From Calothrix sp. C42_A2020_038 (GTDB lineage: Bacteria; Cyanobacteriota; Cyanobacteriia; Cyanobacteriales; Nostocaceae), in assembly GCA_015272395.1 (NCBI GenBank), contig JACYLQ010000008.1, positions 1 to 64,000 on the forward strand: a stretch of DNA of 64,000 bases, read 5' to 3'. The notes beneath the pieces were generated by a model. It had not been told where the DNA came from. It did not search any database and saw only the letters and a list, made by a program, of their open reading frames with translations. This document shows positions 44,054 to 53,359 of this stretch, in pieces (the stretch's first letter is position 1; each line of letters opens with the position of its first letter). The translations under genes and the position numbers were made by a program.

Positions 44054-45685
44054 GTGTCCAATTCTATCCACAAATATGTTGCTTACTCTTTAATATTCAT
44101 TCTCTCTAGTTGTCAGCATAGTTGTCAGCCAAAAAAGATTGAGCATCCAAAAAAATTAGAGCCTCTACCTCAAGACCCTTTCATTCAAGTTTATTTTAAT
44201 CATTCAGAAACTTCAGAGTATCAAGAAGCCTATAGAGATAAAAAGCGCTTGGGGGATGATTTAGAAAAACAAATTGTTGATACAGTCAAGAGTGCAAAGT
44301 CATCTGTAGATATTGCGGTTCAAGAGTTGCGCTTACCCGGAGTTGCACAAGCCATAGTTTCCCAACATCAAGCTGGAGTTAAGGTGAGATTGATTATAGA
44401 AAATACATATAATCGTCCTTGGAGTAGTTTATCACCACAAGAAGTTAAAAAACTTCAACCAAGGGAGCGTCAAAAATATAAAGAATATCGTAGTTTTGTG
44501 GATTTAAATCAAGATGGTAAGCTAGATACTAGCGAAATAAACCAACGCGATGCTTTAGTGATTCTCGATAATGTAATCACAAGACTCGATGACACATCTG
44601 ATGGCAGTCGGGGTAGTGGTTTAATGCACCATAAATTTATAGTCGTCGATAACCGCTTTGTAATTGTCACATCAGCTAACTTTACCCTCTCAGATGTTCA
44701 CGGTGATTATAGCAAACCTGAAACTTTGGGTAATGCTAACAACTTGGTAAAAATTGACAGTCCCGAAATTGCTGCGGTATTTACTGAAGAATTTAATTTG
44801 ATGTGGGGAACCGGAACCAAAACTAAAGGTAATCAAAAATTTGGACTGAAAAAACCAGTACGGGCGCCAAAGAAAATAAAATTAGGTGATAGTACAGTTA
44901 CTATAAACTTCTCACCAATTTCTCCAACTCAACCCTGGATAAATAGTAGTAATGGGTTAATTAGTACTATTTTATTAGCAGCAACACAATCTGTTGATAT
45001 GGCGTTGTTTGTTTTTTCCGAACAGCGACTCGCTAATATTCTAGAAGAGCGTCATCAACAAAATGTTAAAATCCGTGCGTTACTCGAAAAAAGCTTTGCA
45101 TATCGTTCCTACAGCGAAGGTTTAGATATGATGGGTTTTGCCCTTAGCGATAAATGCAAGTACGAAATTGATAACAAACCCTGGCGCCATCCCCTTACGA
45201 CTGTTGCCATACCTTCTTTACAACAGGGTGACTTACTACATCATAAATTCGGTGTAATTGATAATCAAACAGTGATTACAGGTTCACACAACTGGTCAGC
45301 AGCAGCTAACAGTGGTAATGATGAAACGCTTTTAATTATTGAAAATCCTATCATCGCTGCTCATTACACGCGCGAGTTTGAAAGGCTATATAAAAAATCA
45401 CAACCTGGATTACCAGAAAAAATTCAGCAAAAAATCAAATCTCAACAAAAAGAATGTTCAAAAATAGACTCACCATCAACAATTGAAAATAAATCTGTAC
45501 AAATTAACTTAAATACTGCAACTCTTAGCGAACTTGAAGCACTTCCCGGCATTGGTAAAAAAACAGCACAGCAAATCATAATTACTCGTCAACAGAAACC
45601 TTTTACATCATTGAAAGATTTAAAACAAGTAAAAGGTTTAAGTTATAGTAAGCTACAAAAATTACAAGGTTATGTCAGTTTTTAA
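44054..45685 (+). CDS. Phospholipase-D-like lipoprotein with EF-hand loop and ComEA-type helix-hairpin-helix
   Basis: Two HKD half-sites are present: LMHHKFIVVDN with SANFT, and LLHHKFGVIDN with SHNWSAAANSGND. A PLD-superfamily phosphodiesterase or nuclease active site is therefore likely. Between the start of the first half and its HKD, a calcium EF-hand loop DLNQDGKLDTSE is encoded at 44501-44536. The C-terminus (from about 45490) is a helix-hairpin-helix DNA-binding repeat, INLNTATLSELEALPGIGKK. With a GTG start at 44054 the N-terminus has a signal ending in ILSSC, a lipobox. A TTG at 43988 would add 22 residues; I judge the GTG better but not certain. Together these suggest a surface DNA- or lipid-acting enzyme. 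Confidence 0.82.
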   Translation: MSNSIHKYVAYSLIFILSSCQHSCQPKKIEHPKKLEPLPQDPFIQVYFNHSETSEYQEAYRDKKRLGDDLEKQIVDTVKSAKSSVDIAVQELRLPGVAQAIVSQHQAGVKVRLIIENTYNRPWSSLSPQEVKKLQPRERQKYKEYRSFVDLNQDGKLDTSEINQRDALVILDNVITRLDDTSDGSRGSGLMHHKFIVVDNRFVIVTSANFTLSDVHGDYSKPETLGNANNLVKIDSPEIAAVFTEEFNLMWGTGTKTKGNQKFGLKKPVRAPKKIKLGDSTVTINFSPISPTQPWINSSNGLISTILLAATQSVDMALFVFSEQRLANILEERHQQNVKIRALLEKSFAYRSYSEGLDMMGFALSDKCKYEIDNKPWRHPLTTVAIPSLQQGDLLHHKFGVIDNQTVITGSHNWSAAANSGNDETLLIIENPIIAAHYTREFERLYKKSQPGLPEKIQQKIKSQQKECSKIDSPSTIENKSVQINLNTATLSELEALPGIGKKTAQQIIITRQQKPFTSLKDLKQVKGLSYSKLQKLQGYVSF

Positions 45686-45718
45686 TTTTTATCTTATGGT
45701 ATGAGTTTAAAAAGTATC

Positions 45719-45838
45719 AAATAACCTAACCCCTAATCCCTGAAGAGGAACAAGAAAATAAAGGTTTCAAAGCCTCTCCCCGACACGGATAGAGGTTTAC
45801 CAGAGGTATATAATATATATTTTTAAACTTTTCAAATA
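45719..45838. repeat. Dispersed CCTAACCCCTA...GAGGTTTACCAGAGG repeat (copy 1)
   Basis: Shares ACCTAACCCCTA, AAAGGTTTCAAA-type, GAGGTTTACCAGAGG and CTTTTCAAA segments, in the same order, with 60420-60556. A partial inverted copy lies near 55800-55857. No coding capacity. Confidence 0.65.
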
Positions 45839-45982
45839 TCGTCTAAGAGATGAAAGCTTCTAAATTTAAGTCAAATTTTAATAAATGCTAAGTATATACT
45901 CACTTTAGCTGCAATAATCATAGTATGAAACAAAAAGCATAACTACGCTAACGATATTTTATTGTTTGAGTGAATTACCAGA

Positions 45983-46657
45983 GTGTACACTGTCCCTAAA
46001 TTATTTAAAAACCTGGATATCCGACCACGAATACTGATTTCTCTTGTCGGCGCCGTTTTATTTGCGACACTACTGTTACCGTCTTGGTTACATTTATCTG
46101 CCCGTATTTTATGTGGCTGGAACATTGGTGTTGACTTTTTTTTAGCCTGGACTTTGTGGAATATGTTCAGAGCAACTCCAGAGAAAATGCGTCGCTACGC
46201 TTTAACTGAATATCAAGGTCGTTTAGCACTTTTGCTATTAGTCACTGCTGGCGCAAGTGTAAGTATTTTTGCAATTGGATTTTTGCTTTCTGATACAAAA
46301 AAACTTTCAATCACACTAGTAGTATTACATGTTGGACTTTCAGCTTTAACCATTGTTAGTTCTTGGTTACTTGTGCATACGGTGTTTGCATTAGAATATG
46401 CGTACAATTATTATCATTACTCGAGTATTAACAGTAAACGAGAAGAACCATGCTTAGATTTTCCTTGTGAAGATGAACCTGACTACTGGGACTTTTTATA
46501 CTTCTCTTTTGTTATTGGTATGACTAGCCAGGTTTCTGATGTTCAAATCACATCACGCTTGATGAGGCGCCTAGCATTGTTACACGGGATAATCTCTTTT
46601 TTCTTCAATACTTCAATTTTAGCAATGAGTATCAATATTATTGCAGAACTTTTTTAG
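45983..46657 (+). CDS. DUF1345 family membrane protein
   Basis: A 224-residue protein with about five membrane helices. The pattern RPRILISLVGAVLFATLL, ILCGWNIGVDFFLAWTLW, ALEYAYNYYHY and DEPDYWDFLYFSFVIGMTSQ followed by VSDVQITSRLMRRLALLHG is the DUF1345 signature. Function is unknown. The start is a GTG at 45983; I see no better ATG before the conserved region. A palindromic repeat begins immediately after the stop codon, so the 3' boundary is sharp. Confidence 0.85.
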   Translation: MYTVPKLFKNLDIRPRILISLVGAVLFATLLLPSWLHLSARILCGWNIGVDFFLAWTLWNMFRATPEKMRRYALTEYQGRLALLLLVTAGASVSIFAIGFLLSDTKKLSITLVVLHVGLSALTIVSSWLLVHTVFALEYAYNYYHYSSINSKREEPCLDFPCEDEPDYWDFLYFSFVIGMTSQVSDVQITSRLMRRLALLHGIISFFFNTSILAMSINIIAELF

Positions 46658-46704
46658 GTGAACTACCCACACTTCCGCTTACGCGGTAAGTGTTGGTAGT
46701 TCAC
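46658..46704. repeat. Palindromic element GTGAACTACC ... GGTAGTTCAC
   Basis: Arms GTGAACTACCCACACTTCC (46658-46676) and GGTAAGTGTTGGTAGTTCAC (46685-46704) pair with two mismatches. It starts directly at the stop of the DUF1345 gene and ends about 10 bp before the first recognisable codon of the truncated GNAT gene. It has the look of a small mobile hairpin or the end of an IS200/IS605-type element, which is inferred only. Confidence 0.65.
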
Positions 46705-46714
46705 AATTTTATTT

Positions 46715-46966
46715 ATCGATGAAACCGAGTATTGGGAGAAAGGTATTGGTAGCAAACTTATATCAGCGGTTGTCAACTATCTGTTTGAAGAGCTTGGCGC
46801 CCAGAAAATTGTTATCGACCCAGAAACTTGGAACACGCGCGCTATCCACTGCTACGAAAAATGTGGGTTTGTCAAAGTCAAATTGCTGCCCAAGCACGAG
46901 TTGCACGAAGGAGAGTATCGAGATAGTTGGTTAATGGCTATAGACAAGAATAAATCAGTACACTAG
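46715..46966 (+). pseudogene. C-terminal fragment of a GNAT acetyltransferase (AAC(6')-like)
   Basis: The plus strand reads IDETEYWEKGIGSKLISAVV, then NYLFEELGAQKIVIDPETWN and TRAIHCYEKCGFVKVKLLPK, ending at a TAG. This is the C-terminal half of an aminoglycoside 6'-acetyltransferase-like GNAT protein, with the acetyl-CoA loop EKGIGSKL intact. The N-terminal half (about 80-90 residues) is missing and a palindromic element takes its place, so the gene looks truncated by insertion or deletion. There is no in-frame start codon with a ribosome binding site. Confidence 0.75.
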
Positions 46967-46999
46967 TAGTTAACTGCGCGCCATTATCATACTTTATCA

Positions 47000-48187
47000 A
47001 TGTCTCAACAATCTGCACGAATTTGTATTCTAGGTGGAGGTTTTGGCGGTCTTTATACCGCTTTACGTCTCAGTCAGCTACCTTGGGAACAGAAACCAGA
47101 AATTGTTTTAGTTGACCAAAGTGACCGTTTTCTCTTTTCTCCTTTGTTGTATGAACTTTTGACTGGGGAGCTACAAACTTGGGAAATCGCTCCACCCTTT
47201 ACCGAACTACTGCAAAATACAGGTGTACGTTTCTGTCAAGCAGCAGTAGCTGGAATTGATGTTGACTCCATGAGTGTTCACTTACAAAATGGTCCCGAAA
47301 TTAACTGCGACCGTTTAGTTTTGGCGTTAGGTGGTGAAACTCCGCTTGATATGGTTCCAGGAGCAACATCTTACGCATACCCATTCCGTTCAATTACAGA
47401 TGCATACCGTCTCGAAGAACGTTTACGAATTTTAGAAGAATCTGAAAAGGACAAAATTCGTATCGCCATAGTCGGCGCCGGTTACAGTGGTGTGGAATTG
47501 GCATGTAAGTTATCTGACCGACTAGGTGAACGGGGTAGGTTCCGATTAGTTGAACTTAGTGACCAAATTTTACGCACTTCTCCCGAATTTAATCGTGAAG
47601 CTGCGCGAAAAGCTTTAGAAAAATATGGAGTTTTTCTCGACCTGGAAACTAAAGTAGAATCAATTAGCCAAGATAGTATTACCCTTGAATATAAAAACCA
47701 AGTTGATACTATCCCAGTTGATTTGGTGATTTGGACAGTAGGAACACGAGTATCTCCTGTAGTTCGTAGTCTTCCCTTAAAGCAAAATCAGCGCGGTCAA
47801 ATTACTGTCGAACCAACTCTACAGGTGGCTGACTATCCTGTTATTTTTGCATTAGGTGATTTAGCAGATTGTCGTGATGCTGAAGGACAACAAGTACCTG
47901 GTACTGCTCAATCAGCCTTGCAACAAGCTGACTACACGGCGTGGAATATTTGGGCAAGTTTAACAAACCGTCCATTGTTACCTTTCCGCTATCAGTATTT
48001 AGGCGAAATGATGACATTGGGTATTGATAATGCAACCCTAACAGCATTAGGACTTAAGCTCGATGGACCGCTTGCTACTATTGCTCGCCGTACAGCTTAC
48101 TTATATAGAATGCCAACATTAGACCACCAGTTAAAAGTTGGTTTTAATTGGCTTGCACGCCCAATTATTGAAGCGCTGTCAAGTTAA
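47000..48187 (+). CDS. ndbB: Type II NAD(P)H dehydrogenase, NdbB-like
   Basis: A 395-residue flavoprotein that passes electrons from NAD(P)H to membrane quinone without pumping protons. It has an FAD-binding dinucleotide fold at the N-terminus (GGGFGGLY), a second NAD(P)-binding fold around IAIVGAGYSGVELA (about 155-168), and FALGDLADC in the C-terminal FAD-contact segment. Among cyanobacterial NDH-2 proteins the sequence fits the NdbB branch, whose Synechocystis member reduces demethylphylloquinone in vitamin K1 synthesis. Branch assignment is by pattern and should be checked. The ATG start gives normal length. Confidence 0.82.
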   Translation: MSQQSARICILGGGFGGLYTALRLSQLPWEQKPEIVLVDQSDRFLFSPLLYELLTGELQTWEIAPPFTELLQNTGVRFCQAAVAGIDVDSMSVHLQNGPEINCDRLVLALGGETPLDMVPGATSYAYPFRSITDAYRLEERLRILEESEKDKIRIAIVGAGYSGVELACKLSDRLGERGRFRLVELSDQILRTSPEFNREAARKALEKYGVFLDLETKVESISQDSITLEYKNQVDTIPVDLVIWTVGTRVSPVVRSLPLKQNQRGQITVEPTLQVADYPVIFALGDLADCRDAEGQQVPGTAQSALQQADYTAWNIWASLTNRPLLPFRYQYLGEMMTLGIDNATLTALGLKLDGPLATIARRTAYLYRMPTLDHQLKVGFNWLARPIIEALSS

Positions 48188-48396
48188 TAGTTGTTGTGTT
48201 TGATCACCGTTCAAACCCTAACCCCCCGCGCGGGGGGTATAAGAGAAACTTAAATACAACTTTAAACTACCTTTATAATCTTTCGGTTTTTTTATTCAAA
48301 AACGTGTAAATACTTACCGATTAGTTTATTTCTTGGGAAACCCAGAATATAATAATCGGTATTTACTCTGACGATAAGAAAAAGTTTATTATATAT

Positions 48397-49074
48397 ATGT
48401 CGAAACCGAAAGTTTTATTTCTCGATGCAGTTGGTACCTTGTTCTCTGTCAAAGGCAGTGTTGGTGAGGTATATAGCCAAATTGCAAGAGAGTTTGGAGT
48501 TGATATATTACCTGAAGCTCTAAATCAAGCCTTTTACGAAAGTTTTAAAGCTGCACCCTCTCCTAAATTCCCGGATGCAGAAGTTCAAGATATACCTCAG
48601 CGTGAGTTTGAATGGTGGTATGCCATCGCGCGTAAAACCTTTGAAAGTGCAGGCGCCTTACAAAAATTTGCTGACTTTGAAACATTTTTTAGCGAACTTT
48701 ATATTCATTTCGGCACTGCTGAACCTTGGTTTGTTTACCCCGATGTTATTCCGGCTTTAACTAATTGGCGCAAAAAAGGAATAGAATTAGGTATAATATC
48801 TAACTTCGATTCACGAATATTTTCAGTACTTCAAGCTTTAGAATTGCGAGATTATTTTGACTCAATTACTATTTCTACCCAAGTCGGCGCCGCTAAACCT
48901 GAGCCAAAAATCTTTGGTATCGCATTAGCAAAGCACAACTGTCCTGCGGAAGAAGCTTGGCATGTTGGTGACAGTAAAAGTGAAGACTACCACGGTGCAA
49001 AAGCAGTAGGAATACGAGGAGTTTTAATTACACGGGTAGGGACACAGCAAAAAGTCCTTGTTGGCGCCAGTTGA
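48397..49074 (+). CDS. HAD-IA family hydrolase (REG-2/HDHD3-like)
   Basis: A 225-residue haloacid-dehalogenase-fold hydrolase. Motif I reads FLDAVGTLF (8-16), so the second Asp of the usual DxD is Val, as in the REG-2/HDHD3 group. Motif II is ISNFDSR, motif III AAKPEPKIF with its Lys, and motif IV WHVGDSKSEDYHGAKAVG. Loss of the acid/base Asp may change the reaction from standard phosphatase activity. The substrate is unknown. A helical cap domain (about 25-95) is present. It is a single gene 210 bp after ndbB with a CCCCGCG-rich spacer between. Confidence 0.85.
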   Translation: MSKPKVLFLDAVGTLFSVKGSVGEVYSQIAREFGVDILPEALNQAFYESFKAAPSPKFPDAEVQDIPQREFEWWYAIARKTFESAGALQKFADFETFFSELYIHFGTAEPWFVYPDVIPALTNWRKKGIELGIISNFDSRIFSVLQALELRDYFDSITISTQVGAAKPEPKIFGIALAKHNCPAEEAWHVGDSKSEDYHGAKAVGIRGVLITRVGTQQKVLVGAS

Positions 49075-49147
49075 GGTTGATATAAAGTTATAAAGTAATT
49101 CAACCCGGTTTTTTATATTGATTTTGCCTAGTGATTCATATCATTAA

Positions 49148-49286
49148 TTTTGGGTGAGCTAGTTTGCAACGGATGTAGCGGATGTAACGGTACCTGTTAT
49201 TTGTTACAAACAAGGTTTAGCTACTTAAAACTACTTATCTGTTACATCAGTTCATCATCCGTTGCCAATCTTTCTACCACCCAAAA
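49148..49286. repeat. Palindromic MITE-like element with nested inverted repeats
   Basis: Outer repeats TTTTGGGTG (49148-49156) and CACCCAAAA (49278-49286), and inner repeats GCAACGGATG (49166-49175) and CATCCGTTGC (49256-49265), are nested about the same centre. TGATTCATATCATTAATTTTGGG just before and in its left end resembles the ends of the MITE-like elements at 29201-29327 and 62899-62947. It has no coding capacity. Confidence 0.7.
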
Positions 49287-49309
49287 CAAATAACACAAAG
49301 CATTAGTCT

Positions 49310-49489
49310 TTACCTGCGTAAAGAAATACCTGGTGCATATGCTTCTATAACCTTACCTGTACGAGTACAGCTAATCATCAGGTAATCACAAGCAGGACAC
49401 TGCGTCCTAGTTATCTGACTAACAGAAATATAATGCCTTTCCCCTTCGTTACCGCAGTTAGGGCAGCGAACTTTTTGTACAATTTGCAT
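49310..49489 (-). CDS. Small zinc-ribbon protein, conserved in cyanobacteria
   Basis: A 59-residue protein starting MQIVQKVRCPNCGNEGERHY and ending EAYAPGISLRR. Two CxxC pairs (CPNC at 9-12 and CPAC at 31-34) form a zinc ribbon, and YLMISCTRTGKVIEAYAPG follows. I recall such short proteins as widely conserved in cyanobacteria, sometimes mislabelled as PriA-related. An AGAGG ribosome binding site lies about 7 bp before the ATG. It lies between a palindromic element and a long empty spacer. Function is unknown; nucleic-acid binding is an inference from the ribbon. Confidence 0.75.
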   Translation of the reverse strand: MQIVQKVRCPNCGNEGERHYISVSQITRTQCPACDYLMISCTRTGKVIEAYAPGISLRR

Positions 49490-50508
49490 TTTAAAACCTC
49501 TTTCAATAATCGCTTCCGGTTTGACAAGATAAAAAAGTTTTTAAACAACTAAGTACAGGTAATTACGTAAGTAAAACCTAAGTTTGAATTGATTAAGTTT
49601 TAAGCATCTAAGTGGAATCTAAAAATTAATTTGAAATTGTCAATTAATAGGTACATGCTGTAAGTAGTGTAAACTTTTTGTAAACACAAAACCCCTTACC
49701 CAGTCTATCCAAAAGATAAAGTCAAGCATTGGGTTCCACTTTCAACTGAACTCTGATTCCACTTTTAACCCAAAGCTTCGCAACCACTGACATTCCATTT
49801 TTGCTGATACTGAAATTCTCCTTAAGTAAATCATATATCTTTTTATTATGCTCAATATTAATTTAATTGGCTATATAACTTCAGACATATTAATTCATTA
49901 TTTATACTGGCTTTATATTTAGTTATGAGGTGATCCCCAATCATTAAGCCTTGAGAATAAGCTATTTACTCTGAATTCTTGTTTTAGTAAGATACTAGAA
50001 CCCTTATTAGTTTAGTTACAAATCAGACTGATATTTTGTATCAAAATTTACTTTTTTAAGAGTTTATGGGTTTGCTTGTTGCTATCGTGTCTCGTTATTG
50101 GATACAAAATAGGTTATAGCTCGAATTGCACGCAAAAACCTACTTACTTGAAAAAAATAGTTTTATTGTGATATTAAGTACAGAAATTTAGAAAAGGCTT
50201 TGCTTATCTATCTTGGCTAGATTTAATTTATGAACAAAACCATTTGCCAAAAAATTAACAATTAATTAATAATTAGATGAATTGAAGTCGGAATTTAATA
50301 CTTGTAAAAAAAATTAATCAAAAATTCCAATGTTAGACATTAACAGTCTTTGACAGATTTGCTAATGTAGTGGTTGGTAATGGGTAATGGGTAATCGGTA
50401 ATGGGTAATCGGTGTTGGAATTTTCCAGCGTTCAATTACCCATCATTTCTTAATTGGCATGTTTTTGATTAAGGTGTGTTAACACTGGTGAATATCAAAA
50501 ATAGTTAA
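49490..50508. other. One-kilobase AT-rich region without a gene
   Basis: No open frame with recognisable similarity on either strand and no RNA gene that I can fold. A short tandem heptamer (50375-50413) lies near its end. It is the longest empty stretch of the window. A small RNA or the uvrC 3' end could lie here, but I cannot support either. Confidence 0.5.
50375..50413. repeat. Tandem heptamer (GGGTAAT/CGGTAAT) repeat
   Basis: About five consecutive 7-bp units, GGTAATG-GGTAATG-GGTAATC-GGTAATG-GGTAATC, just downstream of uvrC. Typical of the short tandemly repeated repetitive sequences of heterocystous cyanobacteria. Confidence 0.85.
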
Positions 50509-52428
50509 TTAGTTTGAAGGATGAAAATAATCATAGATTTCTTGAGCTAAACGCGGGCCAATACCTGTAACTTCAGCAATCTGTGCTGGTGTAGCTTGAC
50601 GAATATAATCAACAGAACGGAAATGAGCTAAGAGTTGTTTCTGACGGTGATGTCCCAAACCAGGTATTTCATCCAAGCGTGAGCGCTTCAGTTTATCGCT
50701 CCGTTGTTGACGATGAAAGCTCACAGCAAAACGGTGTGCTTCATCACGTAAACGTCGTAAAAGTTGGACTCCTGGCTGTTCAGAGTCTGTTTCTAGAGGT
50801 AGACTGGCGCCAGGTAGAAAAATTTCTTCGCGCTTTTTGGCTAAACTAACAACACGCACGTCATCAATTAAATTTGTTTGTTGTAAAACAGCAACAACCG
50901 CAGAAAGTTGCCCTTTACCACCATCAATCATCACAAGGTCAGGAAAATCAGGGTTTCCTTGACGTTGTAATTCGGGGTCTTCAACAAATTTACGAAACCG
51001 TCGTTGTATAACTTCCGCAAGCGAAGCAAAGTCATCTGAGTGACCAGAGGTAACTGTGGGGTTTTTAATTTTGTAATGACGGTAGTGCTGTTTTGCAGGT
51101 AAACCGTCGATAAACACGACTTGCGAAGCAACCGCGTTAGAACCTTGAATATGAGAAATGTCGTAACCTTCAATACGGTGAGGTAAGTCAGGTAAGTCAA
51201 GAATTGTAGCTAAATCTTGCATTGCTTCGGAGTTACGGTCACCTAATTTTTGCATTCGCTGTAACTCATATTGAGCGTTGCGTTCTACCATCTCAAGTAA
51301 TTCGGCTTTGATCTGTCGTTGTGGCGCCACAATATTAACTTTACGACCTTTACGTTGACTTAAAGCGGCAGCCAAAATATCGCTATCAGGTAACTCGCAT
51401 TGTACCAGTATTTCTGAAGGAATTTCGACATCATCAGCAGTTTGGTAATGTTCCTCTAATACTCGCTGTAAGATAGCTCCTGATAAACCTCTATCGTTTT
51501 CCTCCGTAGATCGAGGAGATGAAAGGGGGGGTACTTCTGCGATAAATGCTAGGCGCCCAACCAACTGACCCGCGCGAATTTGAAATAATTGGATACAAGC
51601 ATGATTTTCATCTTTGGCTAAAGCAATTGCATCGCGCGAGACGGTATCATCAGGAAGCGATACTTTTTGATCTGCCGTCAGCGATTTTAAGCCGTTTATC
51701 TGGTCGCGATAGCGTGCAGCAGATTCAAAGTTCAATGCTTCTGCTTGTTTACACATTGCCTCATTTAGAATATTTATCAATTCTTGCCCGCGTCCTTGGA
51801 AGACCATCGCCACTTTTTGCACAGTTTTACGATACTCCTCCGGAGTCTCAAGTTTTTGGCATACTCCCGGACACCGACCTAAATCGTAATTTAAACAAGG
51901 ACGGTCTTTGAACAAAGGTTGTGGACGTTGACGCAGCGGAAAAATACGTTTACAGATACGTAAAATTTCTCTTAACAATCGTGAATCAGTATAAGGCCCA
52001 TAAAATTTATCTTTTCCTTTACCAACTTGCCGTTTGCGCGTTATGAAAATACGTGGATAATCCTCAGACCAAGTAATACAAACATACGGATACTTTTTAT
52101 CGTCTTTGAGTAGAACGTTAAAATAAGGCTGATGCTGCTTAATCAGATTTGCTTCGAGTGCAAGTGCTTCAGCTTCCGTATCGGTGACAATAAACTCAAT
52201 ATCAGTTACTTGCTTGACCATTGTCGCGATGCGTTCGGTGAGACGCTGCGACTCACGAAAATAAGAACGAACTCTCGAACGTAACTTGCGAGACTTACCT
52301 ATATATATAATGCGGTCACTACTATCACGCATGAAATATACTCCAGGTTCTGGAGGTATTTCTGCAAGCCGATTTTCTAGGCGTTCGGTATCTTTTGCGA
52401 GTGGTAAGACTTTTGCAGATACTGTCAC
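50509..52428 (-). CDS. uvrC: UvrABC system protein C (excinuclease subunit)
   Basis: A 639-residue subunit that makes both incisions in nucleotide excision repair. In order: a GIY-YIG nuclease domain (PGVYFMRD ... [18 protein letters not shown], about 25-105), the Cys-rich region [13 protein letters not shown], the UVR helical domain (about 205-245), the RNase H-like endonuclease domain with [17 protein letters not shown] and [14 protein letters not shown], and C-terminal helix-hairpin-helix repeats ([15 protein letters not shown] and [13 protein letters not shown]). A stretch around residues 297-320, [20 protein letters not shown], is encoded by repeat-like, C-rich DNA and may be an in-frame insertion. 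The first ATG suits the family length. Confidence 0.95.
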   Translation of the reverse strand: MTVSAKVLPLAKDTERLENRLAEIPPEPGVYFMRDSSDRIIYIGKSRKLRSRVRSYFRESQRLTERIATMVKQVTDIEFIVTDTEAEALALEANLIKQHQPYFNVLLKDDKKYPYVCITWSEDYPRIFITRKRQVGKGKDKFYGPYTDSRLLREILRICKRIFPLRQRPQPLFKDRPCLNYDLGRCPGVCQKLETPEEYRKTVQKVAMVFQGRGQELINILNEAMCKQAEALNFESAARYRDQINGLKSLTADQKVSLPDDTVSRDAIALAKDENHACIQLFQIRAGQLVGRLAFIAEVPPLSSPRSTEENDRGLSGAILQRVLEEHYQTADDVEIPSEILVQCELPDSDILAAALSQRKGRKVNIVAPQRQIKAELLEMVERNAQYELQRMQKLGDRNSEAMQDLATILDLPDLPHRIEGYDISHIQGSNAVASQVVFIDGLPAKQHYRHYKIKNPTVTSGHSDDFASLAEVIQRRFRKFVEDPELQRQGNPDFPDLVMIDGGKGQLSAVVAVLQQTNLIDDVRVVSLAKKREEIFLPGASLPLETDSEQPGVQLLRRLRDEAHRFAVSFHRQQRSDKLKRSRLDEIPGLGHHRQKQLLAHFRSVDYIRQATPAQIAEVTGIGPRLAQEIYDYFHPSN

Positions 52429-52717
52429 AGTTACATACTTTAATTATATAAATACAACTATACTCAATTTTAATTTTTTGATTAATTTTGAGTAGGGCGA
52501 TAGTACCCAATCATAGGTGAGGTTCGTGCCATAATTAAATTTTACTGTTAATGGAGTATTAATAATTCTTTTAGCAGGCGCCTTGAGTTCCACTTGTGGA
52601 TACAGCCTCAAGGCAACCGTAGCTAAAAGTTTCTATCTTGACTGAAGCTGAATTGGTTGTAAAATCGCTATACTCCAAAGTGATACCCTATTGTACTGAT
52701 TTTCCGGGGCTGGATAT

Positions 52718-53359
52718 ATGGCATCTTATGCAACTTCCTCTGCTAAGGCAGAAATGAGCGAATTACGCCGATTAAAAGGCTTATTGCCACCAGAATTACA
52801 AAGCTGGGTCACGGTCGAAGGAACGACAGAAGTCAATCCACCCCTGGTTCGATGTGAAGAAATTGGTAAAGACCAGGTGGAAATTCAAATCGACTTGGTG
52901 AAATGGGATTCTCTTGCCATCGACCAGCGCAATTTATTATTCTGGCACGAAGTCGCTCGCATTCAAAACGATACTATTCCTAAAGACGGATGGGAAATGG
53001 CAGCACTTGCTATTGGTTTAGGTGGTGCTGTTGGTGAATTATGGGTACAAGATGGATTGTTACTCATTCTTGCTTTAGCATTATGCGGTGTTTCCGGTTG
53101 GCGCCTTTATCAAAAAAATAGTGGTGAAAAAGTCGCACGTGAACTAATTGAAGCTGATGAAAAAGCAATTTCACTTGCCCAGCGTTTTGGGTACACTCTC
53201 CCTAATGCTTATAAAAGTCTAGGTAGCGCTTTAAAAACTTTGATTGATACTACTGCTAGCAAGCGTGAACGCTCTAAATACGAAGCACGTCTATCAGCAC
53301 TTAAACGTAGTGCTAACAAAGTTAGAGGCAAATCGAGAAATGTCGATGATGACATGTAG
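52718..53359 (+). CDS. DUF3318 family protein
   Basis: A 213-residue protein of the cyanobacterial DUF3318 family: SELRRLKGLLPPELQSWV at the N-terminus, RNLLFWHEVARIQNDTIPKD, a hydrophobic pair of helices (about 92-128) and a basic, Lys/Arg-rich C-terminus. The HE in FWHEVARI resembles a metal-site fragment, but a full HExxH is not present. Function is unknown; it is probably membrane-associated. The ATG follows GGGGC at weak spacing. It is a single gene, divergent from uvrC. Confidence 0.85.
   Translation: MASYATSSAKAEMSELRRLKGLLPPELQSWVTVEGTTEVNPPLVRCEEIGKDQVEIQIDLVKWDSLAIDQRNLLFWHEVARIQNDTIPKDGWEMAALAIGLGGAVGELWVQDGLLLILALALCGVSGWRLYQKNSGEKVARELIEADEKAISLAQRFGYTLPNAYKSLGSALKTLIDTTASKRERSKYEARLSALKRSANKVRGKSRNVDDDM

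Noticed and set aside
50375-50413. Possible CRISPR array
   Set aside because: Units are 7 bp and directly adjacent, with no spacers; this is a short tandem repeat. No CRISPR array or cas gene was seen in the window.
49490-50508. Hidden gene in the 1-kb AT-rich gap
   Set aside because: All frames are short, and none shows a start with ribosome binding site or a motif.
51546-51911. 121-codon plus-strand frame inside uvrC
   Set aside because: It is antisense to the conserved UVR and Cys-rich region of uvrC and has no features of its own.
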